From Flagellimonas sp. 389 (GTDB lineage Bacteria > Bacteroidota > Bacteroidia > Flavobacteriales > Flavobacteriaceae), in the NCBI RefSeq assembly GCF_018449435.1, contig NZ_JAHCMU010000004.1:124001-188000 (forward strand): a stretch of 64,000 bases of DNA. The letters are read 5' to 3'. Of the stretch, positions 1 through 8,904 are shown piece by piece. The position numbers and the translations under genes are program-made. Numbering within the stretch: position 1 is the stretch's first letter; every line of letters starts with the position of its first letter. The notes beneath the pieces were generated by a model that worked only from the letters and a program-made list of their open reading frames with translations, was not told the DNA's origin and ran no database searches.

Positions 1-156
1 ATCAACTTTAATCTTCCTAATGCGGGCAATAGTTTTGTGGATAGCAAAATAGACCAATACAAGGATATTGCCTTGCAAACGTTCCATAGCATTGTTTTCC
101 ATAAAAATAATCATAATAAGAGGTTTAGCCACTTATATCTACTTAGAAAAGGGTAA
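1..156 (+). CDS. C-terminal end of an unidentified protein (partial)
   Basis: The first 51 codons of the window are open in frame 1 and end at TAA 154-156. The translation has mixed composition (…NAGNSFVDSKIDQYKDI…, then several His/Asn/Lys residues, ending LLRKG) and could be the tail of a gene starting left of the window. I do not recognise the family. It could also be non-coding DNA that happens to be open. It is co-directional with argS, with a 38-base gap. Confidence 0.35.
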   Translation: MNFNLPNAGNSFVDSKIDQYKDIALQTFHSIVFHKNNHNKRFSHLYLLRKG

Positions 157-194
157 AAAATATGTAGTTTTGCTGGCTGAAAAAGGCTTTCTAG

Positions 195-1973
195 ATGAGT
201 TTACAAAATGAATTGTCCAAAAATGTTGTCACTGCGATAACCGAACTATACGGTGCGGAATTACCATCTGTAGAGTTTCAACCTACTCGCAAAGACTTTG
301 AAGGAGATATTACGGTGGTAGTTTTTCCTATGTTACGGGTGGTAAAAGGAAACCCTGTTGAAATCGGCACTAAGATTGGGGAATATTTAGTGGAAAACGT
401 TGCAGCGATTGAGAAATTCAATGTGGTGAAAGGCTTTTTAAATCTGGTGATTCATGATGTATTTTATATCGATTTCTTTAACTCGATCGTTAATGAGAAA
501 GATTACGGATTTGTAAAAACTGCGACCAAAGATGCGGTCATGGTGGAATATTCTTCGCCAAACACGAACAAGCCTTTGCATTTAGGCCATATCCGAAACA
601 ATTTATTGGGCTACTCCGTAGCGGAAATCTTAAAAGCTTCGGGAAAGAAGGTCTATAAAACCCAAATTATCAATGACCGGGGAATCCATATCTGTAAAAG
701 TATGTTGGCCTGGCAGAAATTTGGTGAGGGTGAGACTCCTGAATCGACTGGATTGAAAGGCGACCATTTGGTGGGGAAATATTATGTGGCTTTTGATAAG
801 GTATATAAAGAAGAAATTGTTAAAATCACTTCCGAGGGCATAGAAAAAGAAAAAGCTGAAAAGGAGGCGCCCATACTATTGGAAGCACAAGAGATGCTTC
901 GGAAATGGGAAGCTGGGGATGCGGAAGTTGTTGCCCTTTGGAAAATGATGAACGGTTGGGTGTACGAAGGGTTCGATACTACCTACAAAAACCTTGGAGT
1001 TGATTTTGATACACTCTATTATGAAAGTGATACCTATCTTTTAGGAAGGGATGTTGTAAAAGATGGTCTTGAAAAAGGCGTTTTCTTTAAAAAAGAAGAT
1101 GGTAGTGTTTGGATAGACTTAACGGATGAAGGTCTTGATGAAAAAATCGTATTACGTTCAGATGGTACGGCAGTTTATATGACCCAAGATATTGGAACGG
1201 CCATTCAACGGGTAACGGACTTTACAGATATCAATGGAATGGTATACACTGTTGGCAATGAACAGGATTACCATTTTAAGGTACTTTTCTTAATCCTGAA
1301 AAAGCTTGGGTTTGCTTGGGCAAAACAACTTCATCATTTAAGTTACGGAATGGTCGATCTGCCCAGCGGTAAAATGAAGAGTAGAGAAGGAACCGTTGTG
1401 GATGCCGATGATCTTATCGATAATATGACCCGTACCGCCGAGGAGATTTCTGAGGAACTTGGTAAATTGGAAGGATATTCCAAAGAAGAGAAGCAAGAAC
1501 TCTATAGCATTATTGGTCTTGGGGCTTTAAAATATTATATCCTTAAGGTGGATCCCAAAAAACGTATTCTTTTTAACCCTGAAGAATCCGTGGATTTTCA
1601 AGGGAATACCGGGCCTTTTATTCAGTATACCTATGCAAGGATTCAATCTATTCTTAGAAAAGCTGATTTTGAAACTTTAGCTACGCTTGATACAAAACTG
1701 GTCTTGCACGAAAAGGAAAAAGAACTATTGAAACACATTCAGTTATTTCCCGAGACCATTCAATTGGCGGCCGAAAGTTATAGCCCAGCTTTAATAGCCA
1801 ACTATACTTATGATTTGGTAAAAGAGTTCAATTCCTTTTATCAACAGGTTTCTATTTTAGGGGAATCTGATGTACATAAAAGACAGTTTAGGGTGCTCTT
1901 GTCCAAAAAAGTGGGAGCTATTATCCAATCTGCATTTCAACTTTTAGGAATTGAAGTTCCTGAACGAATGTGA
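195..1973 (+). CDS. argS: Arginyl-tRNA synthetase
   Basis: Charges tRNA-Arg with arginine in the cytoplasm, a housekeeping class I aminoacyl-tRNA synthetase. The 592-residue length is normal for bacterial ArgS. The N-terminal Add-1 tRNA-binding domain occupies about residues 1-90. The class I signature HLGH lies at 129-132, inside SPNTNKPLHLGHIRNN. The KMSKS-equivalent loop is GKMKSREGT at 392-400. The C-terminal DALR anticodon-binding domain runs from about 470 and includes QYTYARIQSILRK. The ATG at 195 begins a typical N terminus. The gene is followed almost at once by the zinc peptidase gene in the same direction. Confidence 0.98.
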   Translation: MSLQNELSKNVVTAITELYGAELPSVEFQPTRKDFEGDITVVVFPMLRVVKGNPVEIGTKIGEYLVENVAAIEKFNVVKGFLNLVIHDVFYIDFFNSIVNEKDYGFVKTATKDAVMVEYSSPNTNKPLHLGHIRNNLLGYSVAEILKASGKKVYKTQIINDRGIHICKSMLAWQKFGEGETPESTGLKGDHLVGKYYVAFDKVYKEEIVKITSEGIEKEKAEKEAPILLEAQEMLRKWEAGDAEVVALWKMMNGWVYEGFDTTYKNLGVDFDTLYYESDTYLLGRDVVKDGLEKGVFFKKEDGSVWIDLTDEGLDEKIVLRSDGTAVYMTQDIGTAIQRVTDFTDINGMVYTVGNEQDYHFKVLFLILKKLGFAWAKQLHHLSYGMVDLPSGKMKSREGTVVDADDLIDNMTRTAEEISEELGKLEGYSKEEKQELYSIIGLGALKYYILKVDPKKRILFNPEESVDFQGNTGPFIQYTYARIQSILRKADFETLATLDTKLVLHEKEKELLKHIQLFPETIQLAAESYSPALIANYTYDLVKEFNSFYQQVSILGESDVHKRQFRVLLSKKVGAIIQSAFQLLGIEVPERM

Positions 1974-1989
1974 TTTGGGAATTACAGGC

Positions 1990-2778
1990 GTGGACATATT
2001 TGGATTTTGTTGCATTTTATTTATCCTAAGCTATCTTGGTTACATCATATACTATGCTTTTGGTCTATATGGCATAAATCCATTTTTAAAACCCAGTCCC
2101 TTAACTACAAGAGAAGAAAATCGATTAATTGGGCTAATTGGTTTTCTTGGCCTTTTGGATGAAGAAAAAAGAGCAACGTTTTTTAAAAGGGTCTCTTGGT
2201 TTAGGTCTAAAAAGACGTTTTCTTTTAAAGGACCTGTAGAGAACAAGGAAGAACTAAAACTTTTGATCAGTGGTGCAGGTGCCTTGTTGACCTTGGGTAT
2301 GAAAAATTATAAATACATTAAGTCGGTACAGCAGATTGTTATTTATCCATCGGAGTATTATTCTATCATTAATAAAAAACATCATTTAGGAGAATATAAC
2401 GTAGGTCTCAAAACTTTGGTTTTTTCTGCGGATACTTTGGTGCATGGGTTTGAAAGCAGTACCGATAACGTAAATTTAGCCATACATGAGTTTGGGCATG
2501 CACTTTTTTTCGAAACAAAAGGTAAAAATACGTGGGAAGCACTACGATTGCAATGGGGCTTTAAGAAACTAAAAAAACTATACGGTACTCCTGAATTAAA
2601 TAAAGAAGCATTAGGATTGAATTATTTTAGAAAGTACGGAAACACGAATGTGTTTGAGCTTTTTTCCGTGTTATGTGAAAACTTTATGGAGACCCCGGTT
2701 CACTTTAAAGAAAAATCCCCAGAAGTTTATCGCATCGTAAAACAGATGCTGAATTATCATTTTTCCAAATCACATTGA
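1990..2778 (+). CDS. MtfA-like zinc-dependent peptidase, membrane anchored
   Basis: Predicted M90/MtfA-family metallopeptidase. The zinc motif is HEFGH inside AIHEFGHALFFETKG, and a C-terminal block ELFSVLCENFMETPVHF carries the conserved Glu region of the family. E. coli MtfA is soluble and modulates Mlc, whereas this protein has an N-terminal membrane helix (about the first 25 residues), as in flavobacterial homologues. There is no early in-frame ATG. The open frame extends back to TTG 1951 inside argS, but GTG 1990 just before the membrane helix is my preferred start; TTG 1975 is also possible. It is probably co-transcribed with argS. The substrate is unknown. Confidence 0.8.
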   Translation: MDIFGFCCILFILSYLGYIIYYAFGLYGINPFLKPSPLTTREENRLIGLIGFLGLLDEEKRATFFKRVSWFRSKKTFSFKGPVENKEELKLLISGAGALLTLGMKNYKYIKSVQQIVIYPSEYYSIINKKHHLGEYNVGLKTLVFSADTLVHGFESSTDNVNLAIHEFGHALFFETKGKNTWEALRLQWGFKKLKKLYGTPELNKEALGLNYFRKYGNTNVFELFSVLCENFMETPVHFKEKSPEVYRIVKQMLNYHFSKSH

Positions 2779-2803
2779 AAGGTGTGGTTTCTTAATACAT
2801 AAA

Positions 2804-2829
2804 AAACACCGCCCTTTAGAGCGGTGTTT
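2804..2829. terminator. Bidirectional intrinsic terminator
   Basis: Perfect 9-bp stem AAACACCGC (2804-2812) and GCGGTGTTT (2821-2829) with an 8-base loop. On the minus strand it is followed by six T residues, and on the plus strand by TTTCCTT. It sits between the convergent MtfA-like gene and the proteorhodopsin gene and can serve both, more strongly the minus-strand one. Confidence 0.85.
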
Positions 2830-2883
2830 CCTTAACCAACTAAATAAATGAGCTCAGAAAGACCTCATTTTCGTTTGAAAGAT

Positions 2884-3621
2884 TTATGCTTCAGCAGTTT
2901 TGCTGGTTTGTGATACGGCAAGACCATAAATTACCAATCCAAACCCAATTTTGTTAATGGCATCACCAATGTTGTAAATCACATTTAAATCCAGACCTCC
3001 AAAGATTCCTTCATACCATCCTGGCGTACCTGCCATATACCCTATAGGATATATTGCCCATCCAACCAATACGAACCAACATAAGGTTTTGTGTGCTTGC
3101 AAGACCGAACCTCCTGCTTCGACAGCCAATTTTTTCGCTTTGCCCAACCAAATGTCGTAGACAATAACAAAGTAAGCAATACCGGATACAAGACCCCATA
3201 ACCAAGCATTGTCTCTGTCTACAGCTTCTCCTATGTACCCAGTGACCAACATCACAACTGAAAGGAATATCAACCTCCACATTAAAGATGTTTTAGCACC
3301 TGCTACGCGTAGAATTAAAAAGAATTCAACGCACATTAATGGTACCGTTAATACCCAATCTACATATCTGAAAAACGTTGGTGATTCTTCAAATCCAGAC
3401 CAATAATCTCTCATGTACCAATAGTGTACTGCGGCAATAAATGTAATCAATCCTGAAACTAAAATGGATGTTCTCCATTTTCTGTCAAAACTGTTCATCG
3501 ATAAAAAGAAAAATGCGGAAGCGGCCATCATGGCCATGCATCCTACAAAGAACGTGAAGCCCACATAATCATCGGTAGCAAGTTGCGCTACCATGGGCAG
3601 TGATGTAAATAAATTTTCCAT
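2884..3621 (-). CDS. Proteorhodopsin, green-type proton pump
   Basis: Seven-helix retinal protein that pumps protons outward across the inner membrane in light. The 245 residues carry the key positions: His66 (His75 in the marine gammaproteobacterial reference), proton acceptor Asp88 and Thr92 in RYVDWVLTVPL, proton donor Glu99, and the retinal Schiff-base Lys224 in DAINKIGFG. The spectral-tuning residue equivalent to position 105 is Met96, which in flavobacterial proteorhodopsins goes with green absorption; Gln there gives blue. The DTE triad indicates a proton rather than sodium or chloride pump, since NQ or NTQ motifs are absent. The beta-carotene cleavage gene blh is divergent, 87 bases away. 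Confidence 0.97.
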   Translation of the reverse strand: MENLFTSLPMVAQLATDDYVGFTFFVGCMAMMAASAFFFLSMNSFDRKWRTSILVSGLITFIAAVHYWYMRDYWSGFEESPTFFRYVDWVLTVPLMCVEFFLILRVAGAKTSLMWRLIFLSVVMLVTGYIGEAVDRDNAWLWGLVSGIAYFVIVYDIWLGKAKKLAVEAGGSVLQAHKTLCWFVLVGWAIYPIGYMAGTPGWYEGIFGGLDLNVIYNIGDAINKIGFGLVIYGLAVSQTSKTAEA

Positions 3622-3652
3622 GTTATTTTGGTGTTAATTAATTTTGTTTAAC

Positions 3653-3660
3653 CAAATCTA
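3653..3660 (-). promoter_or_regulatory. Candidate minus-7 box of the proteorhodopsin promoter
   Basis: On the minus strand these bases read TAGATTTG, a match to the Bacteroidota consensus TAnnTTTG, 32 bases before the proteorhodopsin ATG. I do not see a well-spaced minus-33 TTTG: the nearest TTG is only 12 bases upstream instead of about 19. The assignment is tentative. Confidence 0.5.
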
Positions 3661-3708
3661 ATAAAAATTAAACAATAAATTCATATTTTTGTTTATTATT
3701 TTTTATCA

Positions 3709-4611
3709 ATGATTCAACAAAAAGAGTTAAATTTTGTCAAATTGAGAAGTGCTATGATAGTGGTTACCATCTTTGCATTGTGGTTTTCCGTATTTTCAAA
3801 TGATGAGGTTGAGGGTTTTGTTTCTTATTTTTTCATATTTACTTTTGGCATCCTACATGGTTCAAATGACATCAGGCTAATTCAGGTGAGTGCAGAAAGA
3901 AGTAAAGGTAAAGTCCATAAAATGAAGGTTTTTGGGTTGTATGTAATGACTGTTTTACTGATACTGTTAATTTTTTCATTCTTCCCGGCGTTGGCATTGA
4001 TTTTCTTCCTTCTTATAAGTGGATTCCATTTTGGAGAGCAGCATTGGAATAAAAACCTGATTAAGAAAACCAAATGGGACGTATTGTTATTTACATTTTA
4101 CGGATTATTTATTTTGTTTATCATTTTTTATGTAAAACATGAACAGGCATCTCTCATTATCCAGGATATTTCTGGTTTAGCTCTAGAAAAAAATAGTTAT
4201 CTCATCGCTACGGTAGTCATTGGTATACTTTTTTTGCTACAATTGGGCTTGTATTTTTATTTCAATCTGTTGAAAGCAAATATCTGGGAAGAGCTATTCT
4301 TTTTATTGGTCTTTTTTATCATATTCCAAACCGCCTCTTTACTTTGGGGTTTTTGTATATACTTTGTGGTTTGGCATAGTATACCTTCCTTGGTGGATCA
4401 AATGAACTATCTCTATGGAACGTCTAATAAGTTGACTTTTATAAAGTATTTGAAATCATCATGGATGTATTGGGTGATTTCTTTGGTAGGACTTTTTGGA
4501 CTGTATTTTCTCCTTCGCGACAACAACCAGTTCTTCACTTCGATTTTACTGTACTTTTTGGCTGCTATTACATTTCCGCACGTTATTGTTATGTCAAGAC
4601 TTGAAAAATAA
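3709..4611 (+). CDS. blh: Blh-type beta-carotene 15,15'-dioxygenase
   Basis: Predicted Brp/Blh family membrane enzyme that splits beta-carotene into two retinals, supplying the chromophore for the divergent proteorhodopsin. The 300 residues form about eight hydrophobic helices. Conserved His-containing motifs of the family are visible: HGSNDIRLI (about residue 50), GFHFGEQHW (about 105), VWHSIPSL (about 224) and FPHVIVM near the C terminus. The ATG at 3709 gives a normal start. Its stop codon abuts that of the opposite-strand TonB receptor with no intervening base. No carotenoid biosynthesis genes are in the window, so beta-carotene must be made elsewhere. Confidence 0.92.
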   Translation: MIQQKELNFVKLRSAMIVVTIFALWFSVFSNDEVEGFVSYFFIFTFGILHGSNDIRLIQVSAERSKGKVHKMKVFGLYVMTVLLILLIFSFFPALALIFFLLISGFHFGEQHWNKNLIKKTKWDVLLFTFYGLFILFIIFYVKHEQASLIIQDISGLALEKNSYLIATVVIGILFLLQLGLYFYFNLLKANIWEELFFLLVFFIIFQTASLLWGFCIYFVVWHSIPSLVDQMNYLYGTSNKLTFIKYLKSSWMYWVISLVGLFGLYFLLRDNNQFFTSILLYFLAAITFPHVIVMSRLEK

Positions 4612-7182
4612 CTAAAAATTAACCCTAAAGCTTACGTTTGGTGTAATTCCCAGTGAAACGTTTTCCACTGTTTCAATTTGGTTGTCCTCAGTTACGCGGT
4701 AGTATTTGTCAAGCGTGTTTTTTCGGTTGGTAATGTTCAATATTGAAACTCCAGCATTGGCGTTAATGCCTTGACTCAACTTAAATTTATAGATGGCAGA
4801 GGCATCTGCCCTAATGTACTGCGGAAGTCTACTGCTATTGGGTGACTTGTAATTGATTCTTGTTGGTAAAACAGAAGTATTTAGGGCAATGTCACCATCC
4901 TCTGGTTCTGTAAACGGTTTTCCAGTACGATAATTGATCCCCAATCCTAATTTCAGGTTTTTATAGGTATACGTACCAGCCACAGAAATCGTATGCCTTA
5001 TGTCCAAATTATTGGGAAAGCCATTTGGGACTATGGCATCAAAATTATAATTGTTATCGTTGAAGGTATAGCTTAACCACGTACTGTATTTTTCCCCTTT
5101 TTTGTTTATCAAAAACTCAAGTCCTTTAATAGTATAACTTCCTATTTCCCCATTAAATTGATTTTGGTTCTGAAAGCCTTGGGTATTGGTACTTATTCCA
5201 TCTACTTCTTTGTAGAACCCTTCGACTCCAAGATAAAAATTGTTATTGTCATAATTTATGCCGATCGAACCTTGTCTACTTCTGGTTATCGGTAGCGTAT
5301 CATCATCGGATAAGACCCACCTGCGCTTTTCAATGCCCAAGAAATTTTGTTCCAAGTCTATAATTTGGTTAACGGTTTGACTCTTGAACTCTCCTAAAAC
5401 TTCTCCCCGTATATGTTTTGCAAGCCTAAAGTTGAGGTTGAGGCGGGGCTCTATAATAAACTTGGAGAACGTATCCACATTCTCGATATAATTAAACCGC
5501 AAGCCTCCTTTTGCAATAAATCGGTTCTCTGGAGTGCTAAAGCGGATTTCTGTATGTGGCGCGTGAATTCTTATCACACCTTTCACTTCACTGTCGAAAG
5601 GTGGCTGGGTCAAATTTGTAGTGTTTACGATACCTGTCTCTATATATTGATATCCATTTTTCCATGTAAAACTATTCGATATGGCATAATCCGTATCTAA
5701 TTTGATGGCATTTTCACTCACCTCATTATTTTGTAGTAAAAACTGAATCCGATTTCCAAAAAAACTTTGTGAATCTAACGTGTAGCGCGAATAATAGACG
5801 TTTAGGTTGGAACTGAACTTGTTTGTCCAATTGCTTTGCAGTTGTACACCGATCGACAAATTATTTTGTGTTAAGACACTATTTGTGGTTTCTGGCTCGG
5901 TCAAATTGGTCTCCGAGTATTCAAGATTGTTTGTTATGCTGATAAGGTTTACCCTAAACTTGTGCTTGTCATTGATATCATAAAGTAGTTTTCCCGTAAA
6001 ATCATAAAAAAAGAAATTTTCATCCCTGATGATATCTTCATCTATGGTGACATTATTTTGATTGGTTACCTCGCTATCCTGAAATGCTCTATCAAAAAAT
6101 TTTGCATACGTGGGCGTATTTAAAAAGTCTGTTGAAGAACGTCTGGCGGAAAGTTGTATTCCCACTTTATCGCTCAAAGGGATTTGGCCATAGATATCTC
6201 CACTTATAAAGTTAAAACCTGCACCGCCTAAAATAGTATTGGAAAGTTCGTTCCTGGTTTCCATTTGTATAACACTGCTTACGCCATCGCCATATGTAGA
6301 AGGTGTTCCGTTCTTTATTACGGTGACTTTATCTGTCAAATACGGATTAAAAGCAGAAATCAATCCAAAGAAATGTCCGGATTGATACATTTTGATTCCA
6401 TTCCAAAGCAATAGATTTTGATCATTGGTGCCACCTCTTACGTTAATATCGGATACTGTCTCATCAATGCTTTTTATTCCGGGCAGCGCTTGGACCGTTT
6501 GGAGGATATCTGGTTCTATAAGTCCGGGTAAAATTCCAAAATCCGAGGTGTTTAAAGTAATGCTGGCATCCATTTCCTTTATAATACCCGAGGTGAGAAA
6601 TTGATATACCACAACTTCATTGAGTTCTTCATAATGTTGGGCCATAAGAATTTTGGCACATCCGTTCTCCTTTACAATATCTTCAACACTTAGGTATTGT
6701 GTAGTATAACCTAGATATCTAATTTTAAGCGAAGCGTTCCTTGGGATAGTATCAAAGGTAAATGAACCTTCCGTATCTGTAGTTACGGCTATTTTGGTTC
6801 CAATAATCTCTACTGTAGCCCCTGAAACGTTATTTTTTGCAAAATTGTCCAATACTTTTCCGCATATGTTAACAACTGCATTTTTGGTCAATGCGTAATA
6901 TCGGTCATCTATTTTCTCGGTTTTTAGCTGTAAATGTTGTTCAAGAAAATTTAGAATGTCATTTAATGAAACCACATTTTCAGGTATGGAAATGGTCAAG
7001 TTGTCCAAATCCTTATCAAGGTATGAAAACTTGATATTGAAACGTTCTTCCAGATTTTTTATATAATTAGTGAGCACAACAGGTTTATCCTGTTCTTCCT
7101 GAGCATTGATATGGGCGCAATACAGAAATAACAGGAACCCTAAGAAGAGTTTAAAACACTTGCTACGGAGTGTTCTTGGCAT
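4612..7182 (-). CDS. TonB-dependent receptor with secretin/TonB N-terminal signalling domain
   Basis: Outer-membrane TonB-dependent transducer. After a signal peptide (MPRTLRSKCFKLFLGFLLF…INAQ) comes an STN-type domain (about residues 35-100), then a carboxypeptidase-like regulatory beta-sandwich (about 105-185), a plug (about 215-320, with VNVRGGTNDQ-type motifs) and a beta-barrel to the C terminus. The STN domain marks a receptor that signals ligand binding to a FecR-type anti-sigma factor, here encoded immediately upstream. There is no adjacent SusD, so it resembles FecA-type more than SusC-type receptors; the ligand is unknown. An alternative start at 7206 adds eight residues; I prefer ATG 7182, which begins the signal peptide. 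The start overlaps the end of fecR, implying translational coupling. Confidence 0.88.
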   Translation of the reverse strand: MPRTLRSKCFKLFLGFLLFLYCAHINAQEEQDKPVVLTNYIKNLEERFNIKFSYLDKDLDNLTISIPENVVSLNDILNFLEQHLQLKTEKIDDRYYALTKNAVVNICGKVLDNFAKNNVSGATVEIIGTKIAVTTDTEGSFTFDTIPRNASLKIRYLGYTTQYLSVEDIVKENGCAKILMAQHYEELNEVVVYQFLTSGIIKEMDASITLNTSDFGILPGLIEPDILQTVQALPGIKSIDETVSDINVRGGTNDQNLLLWNGIKMYQSGHFFGLISAFNPYLTDKVTVIKNGTPSTYGDGVSSVIQMETRNELSNTILGGAGFNFISGDIYGQIPLSDKVGIQLSARRSSTDFLNTPTYAKFFDRAFQDSEVTNQNNVTIDEDIIRDENFFFYDFTGKLLYDINDKHKFRVNLISITNNLEYSETNLTEPETTNSVLTQNNLSIGVQLQSNWTNKFSSNLNVYYSRYTLDSQSFFGNRIQFLLQNNEVSENAIKLDTDYAISNSFTWKNGYQYIETGIVNTTNLTQPPFDSEVKGVIRIHAPHTEIRFSTPENRFIAKGGLRFNYIENVDTFSKFIIEPRLNLNFRLAKHIRGEVLGEFKSQTVNQIIDLEQNFLGIEKRRWVLSDDDTLPITRSRQGSIGINYDNNNFYLGVEGFYKEVDGISTNTQGFQNQNQFNGEIGSYTIKGLEFLINKKGEKYSTWLSYTFNDNNYNFDAIVPNGFPNNLDIRHTISVAGTYTYKNLKLGLGINYRTGKPFTEPEDGDIALNTSVLPTRINYKSPNSSRLPQYIRADASAIYKFKLSQGINANAGVSILNITNRKNTLDKYYRVTEDNQIETVENVSLGITPNVSFRVNF

Positions 7183-8074
7183 AGAAAAGTACGTTGTTAC
7201 CCTCAATTTTGTATGTAATGCGAGATGGGGTGCTTATACTTTTTAACGCCATATTTAGGTCTGTGTTGCTAAAAGTTCCTGTAAATAATAAACTTGTATC
7301 AACATCCTTGGAATTTACCTTGATATCATACTGTCGTTCCAGTTCTTTAAAAACATAGGATAATGGGATACTGGCAAAATTACTTTCGTTATTTATCCAT
7401 GAAGGTTGTATGCCTTTTGGTTTGGAAACCTCCATTACCTCTCCCTCAAGTACTAAAAAAGAAGTACCTGCAGGTAATTTGGTATCTAGATTCTTGTGCG
7501 AGACGCTTACTAAGCCTTCATAACAAGTAACCTCGAAAAAACCTTCTCTATTTTCAACGTTAAACTGGGTTCCCAATACAGAAACAGTTCCATGATCGGT
7601 TGAGACAGTAAACTTTTTTCCTTTAGCAACCTTAAAAAAAGCCTCTCCCTTTAGTTTGACATTACGTTTTTCATTCCATTTTTTTTCACTGTAAGAAACT
7701 TTTGAATCTGCGTTTAGGATAATTTTTGAACTGTCCGGTAACAACAGCTCTGAGCGTTCTGCCAATTGGGTGGTAACTGTTTGATCCATTGAATTGACAA
7801 AAAAGTAAGAACCCGTCAGCAAAACAACAATAACAGCAGCAACACGCAGGAATTTTTTAAATGGATTTAGGGTGATAACTTTTGGAGCATTCCCAATTCG
7901 TTCATTTTGTAGCTCCATTAAAGATTTGTCAACATCGAATTCAGGGGCTACTAACGTACCCGAAACCTCTTTTAGCTTTATAAAAGAGGCATACGCATCG
8001 GATTGCTTAAATTCCGCAAGCTCATCTTCGGAAAGTTCTCCGTTAAGCCATTTTGCCAGATAATTTTCTTGCAT
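7163..8074 (-). CDS. FecR-family anti-sigma factor
   Basis: Inner-membrane anti-sigma factor that relays receptor occupancy to the ECF sigma factor encoded upstream. The 303 residues comprise a cytoplasmic sigma-binding region (about 1-70), a single transmembrane helix (FLRVAAVIVVLLTGSYFFV, about 75-93), a periplasmic FecR domain (about 105-200, with GEAFFKVAKG and VLGTQFNV) and a C-terminal DUF4974 STN-interacting region (about 225-300, with PLSYVFKELERQYDIKV). Gene order sigma, fecR, TonB receptor is the canonical signal-transduction set in Bacteroidota. The gap to the sigma gene holds a heptanucleotide array. Confidence 0.93.
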   Translation of the reverse strand: MQENYLAKWLNGELSEDELAEFKQSDAYASFIKLKEVSGTLVAPEFDVDKSLMELQNERIGNAPKVITLNPFKKFLRVAAVIVVLLTGSYFFVNSMDQTVTTQLAERSELLLPDSSKIILNADSKVSYSEKKWNEKRNVKLKGEAFFKVAKGKKFTVSTDHGTVSVLGTQFNVENREGFFEVTCYEGLVSVSHKNLDTKLPAGTSFLVLEGEVMEVSKPKGIQPSWINNESNFASIPLSYVFKELERQYDIKVNSKDVDTSLLFTGTFSNTDLNMALKSISTPSRITYKIEGNNVLFYAKNTP

Positions 8075-8130
8075 GGGTGCTATGCTTTATAGTTTGTAAC
8101 AATTTGAGAGTTAAAAACCCTACTTTTTGG

Positions 8131-8207
8131 TTCTCAGTTCTCAGTTCTCAGTTCTCAGTTCTCAGTTCTCGGATTTCAGATTTCAGATTTCAGATTTCAG
8201 ATTTCAG
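8131..8207. repeat. Heptanucleotide tandem array (11 units)
   Basis: Eleven consecutive 7-base units: five TTCTCAG, one TTCTCGG, then five ATTTCAG. The array lies between the sigma gene (ends 8295) and the fecR start (8074), both on the minus strand, so it would be in the operon mRNA as CTGAAAT and CTGAGAA units, about 57 bases upstream of the fecR start codon. Two related unit types joined through an intermediate unit suggest expansion by slippage after point changes. Confidence 0.95.
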
Positions 8208-8294
8208 AAAAGTGCTTTTAAAGATAGCTCATAAATGATTATATCCTTTTATTGTCAATGTACTTGTATTTTTTAGGCTAAATCTTATCAACCA

Positions 8295-8792
8295 TCAAAT
8301 CCCATCTATCTCCTCGCGTAGGCTTTTTAAAGCCAAGTGCATTCTTTTTTCTATAGCCTTTAAGCCTACACCTTCTATTTCAGCAATTTCAGCATATTTC
8401 TTCCCATCTATTCTATTGAGTAAGAATGTAGTTCTTTGGTTTTCGGGTAAATTGTTCAATGCCTTATCCAATTTCTCCTTGTATTCTTTTTCTTCCAACA
8501 AAAATTCGGGGGACTCATTGGAGTGCTCAAGCGTTGGTTGTGCGTACTTCAACCGTACCTTTTCTGCCTTTATTACATTTAAATAGGTATTGTTTGCAAC
8601 GGTGTACAGATACGATTTTGCCTTTTCGGGCAGTACTTTTGCACAGTTCTCCCATAGCTTTACAAAAGCTTCTTGCACTGCATCGTGTGCTTTCTCTTCA
8701 TTCCCAAATTTATAATATATGTAATTGAATACCGTTTTGGAATTAGTCTTGAATATAGAACTGAATAGTTGTTCTTCGCAAACATTTTTCAT
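8295..8792 (-). CDS. ECF-type RNA polymerase sigma factor
   Basis: Sigma-70 family extracytoplasmic-function factor of 165 residues. Region 2 is at about residues 12-78 (YYKFGNEEKAHDAVQEAFVKLWEN) and region 4 at about 105-160 (ALNNLPENQRTTFLLNRIDGKKYAEIAEIEGV, a helix-turn-helix). It is followed by fecR and a TonB transducer on the same strand, so it probably activates transcription of the receptor gene and perhaps neighbours when the receptor binds ligand. The divergent lipoprotein gene at 8905 is a possible additional target, but this is a guess from position only. Confidence 0.94.
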   Translation of the reverse strand: MKNVCEEQLFSSIFKTNSKTVFNYIYYKFGNEEKAHDAVQEAFVKLWENCAKVLPEKAKSYLYTVANNTYLNVIKAEKVRLKYAQPTLEHSNESPEFLLEEKEYKEKLDKALNNLPENQRTTFLLNRIDGKKYAEIAEIEGVGLKAIEKRMHLALKSLREEIDGI

Positions 8793-8904
8793 TTAAAAAG
8801 GTTTGTCATTTGTCCAAAGATATTTTAAAAAATTGAGCTTGAGTAGGGTTTTTTAACCGAGAGTTGTTTTAACATTGTAGTATGATTCTCTATGTCAAAT
8901 CATT

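Noticed and set aside
4612..8792. Sigma/FecR/TonB set as a SusCD-type glycan locus
   Set aside because: There is no SusD or enzyme gene nearby; the receptor has an STN domain and is better described as a FecA-like transducer.
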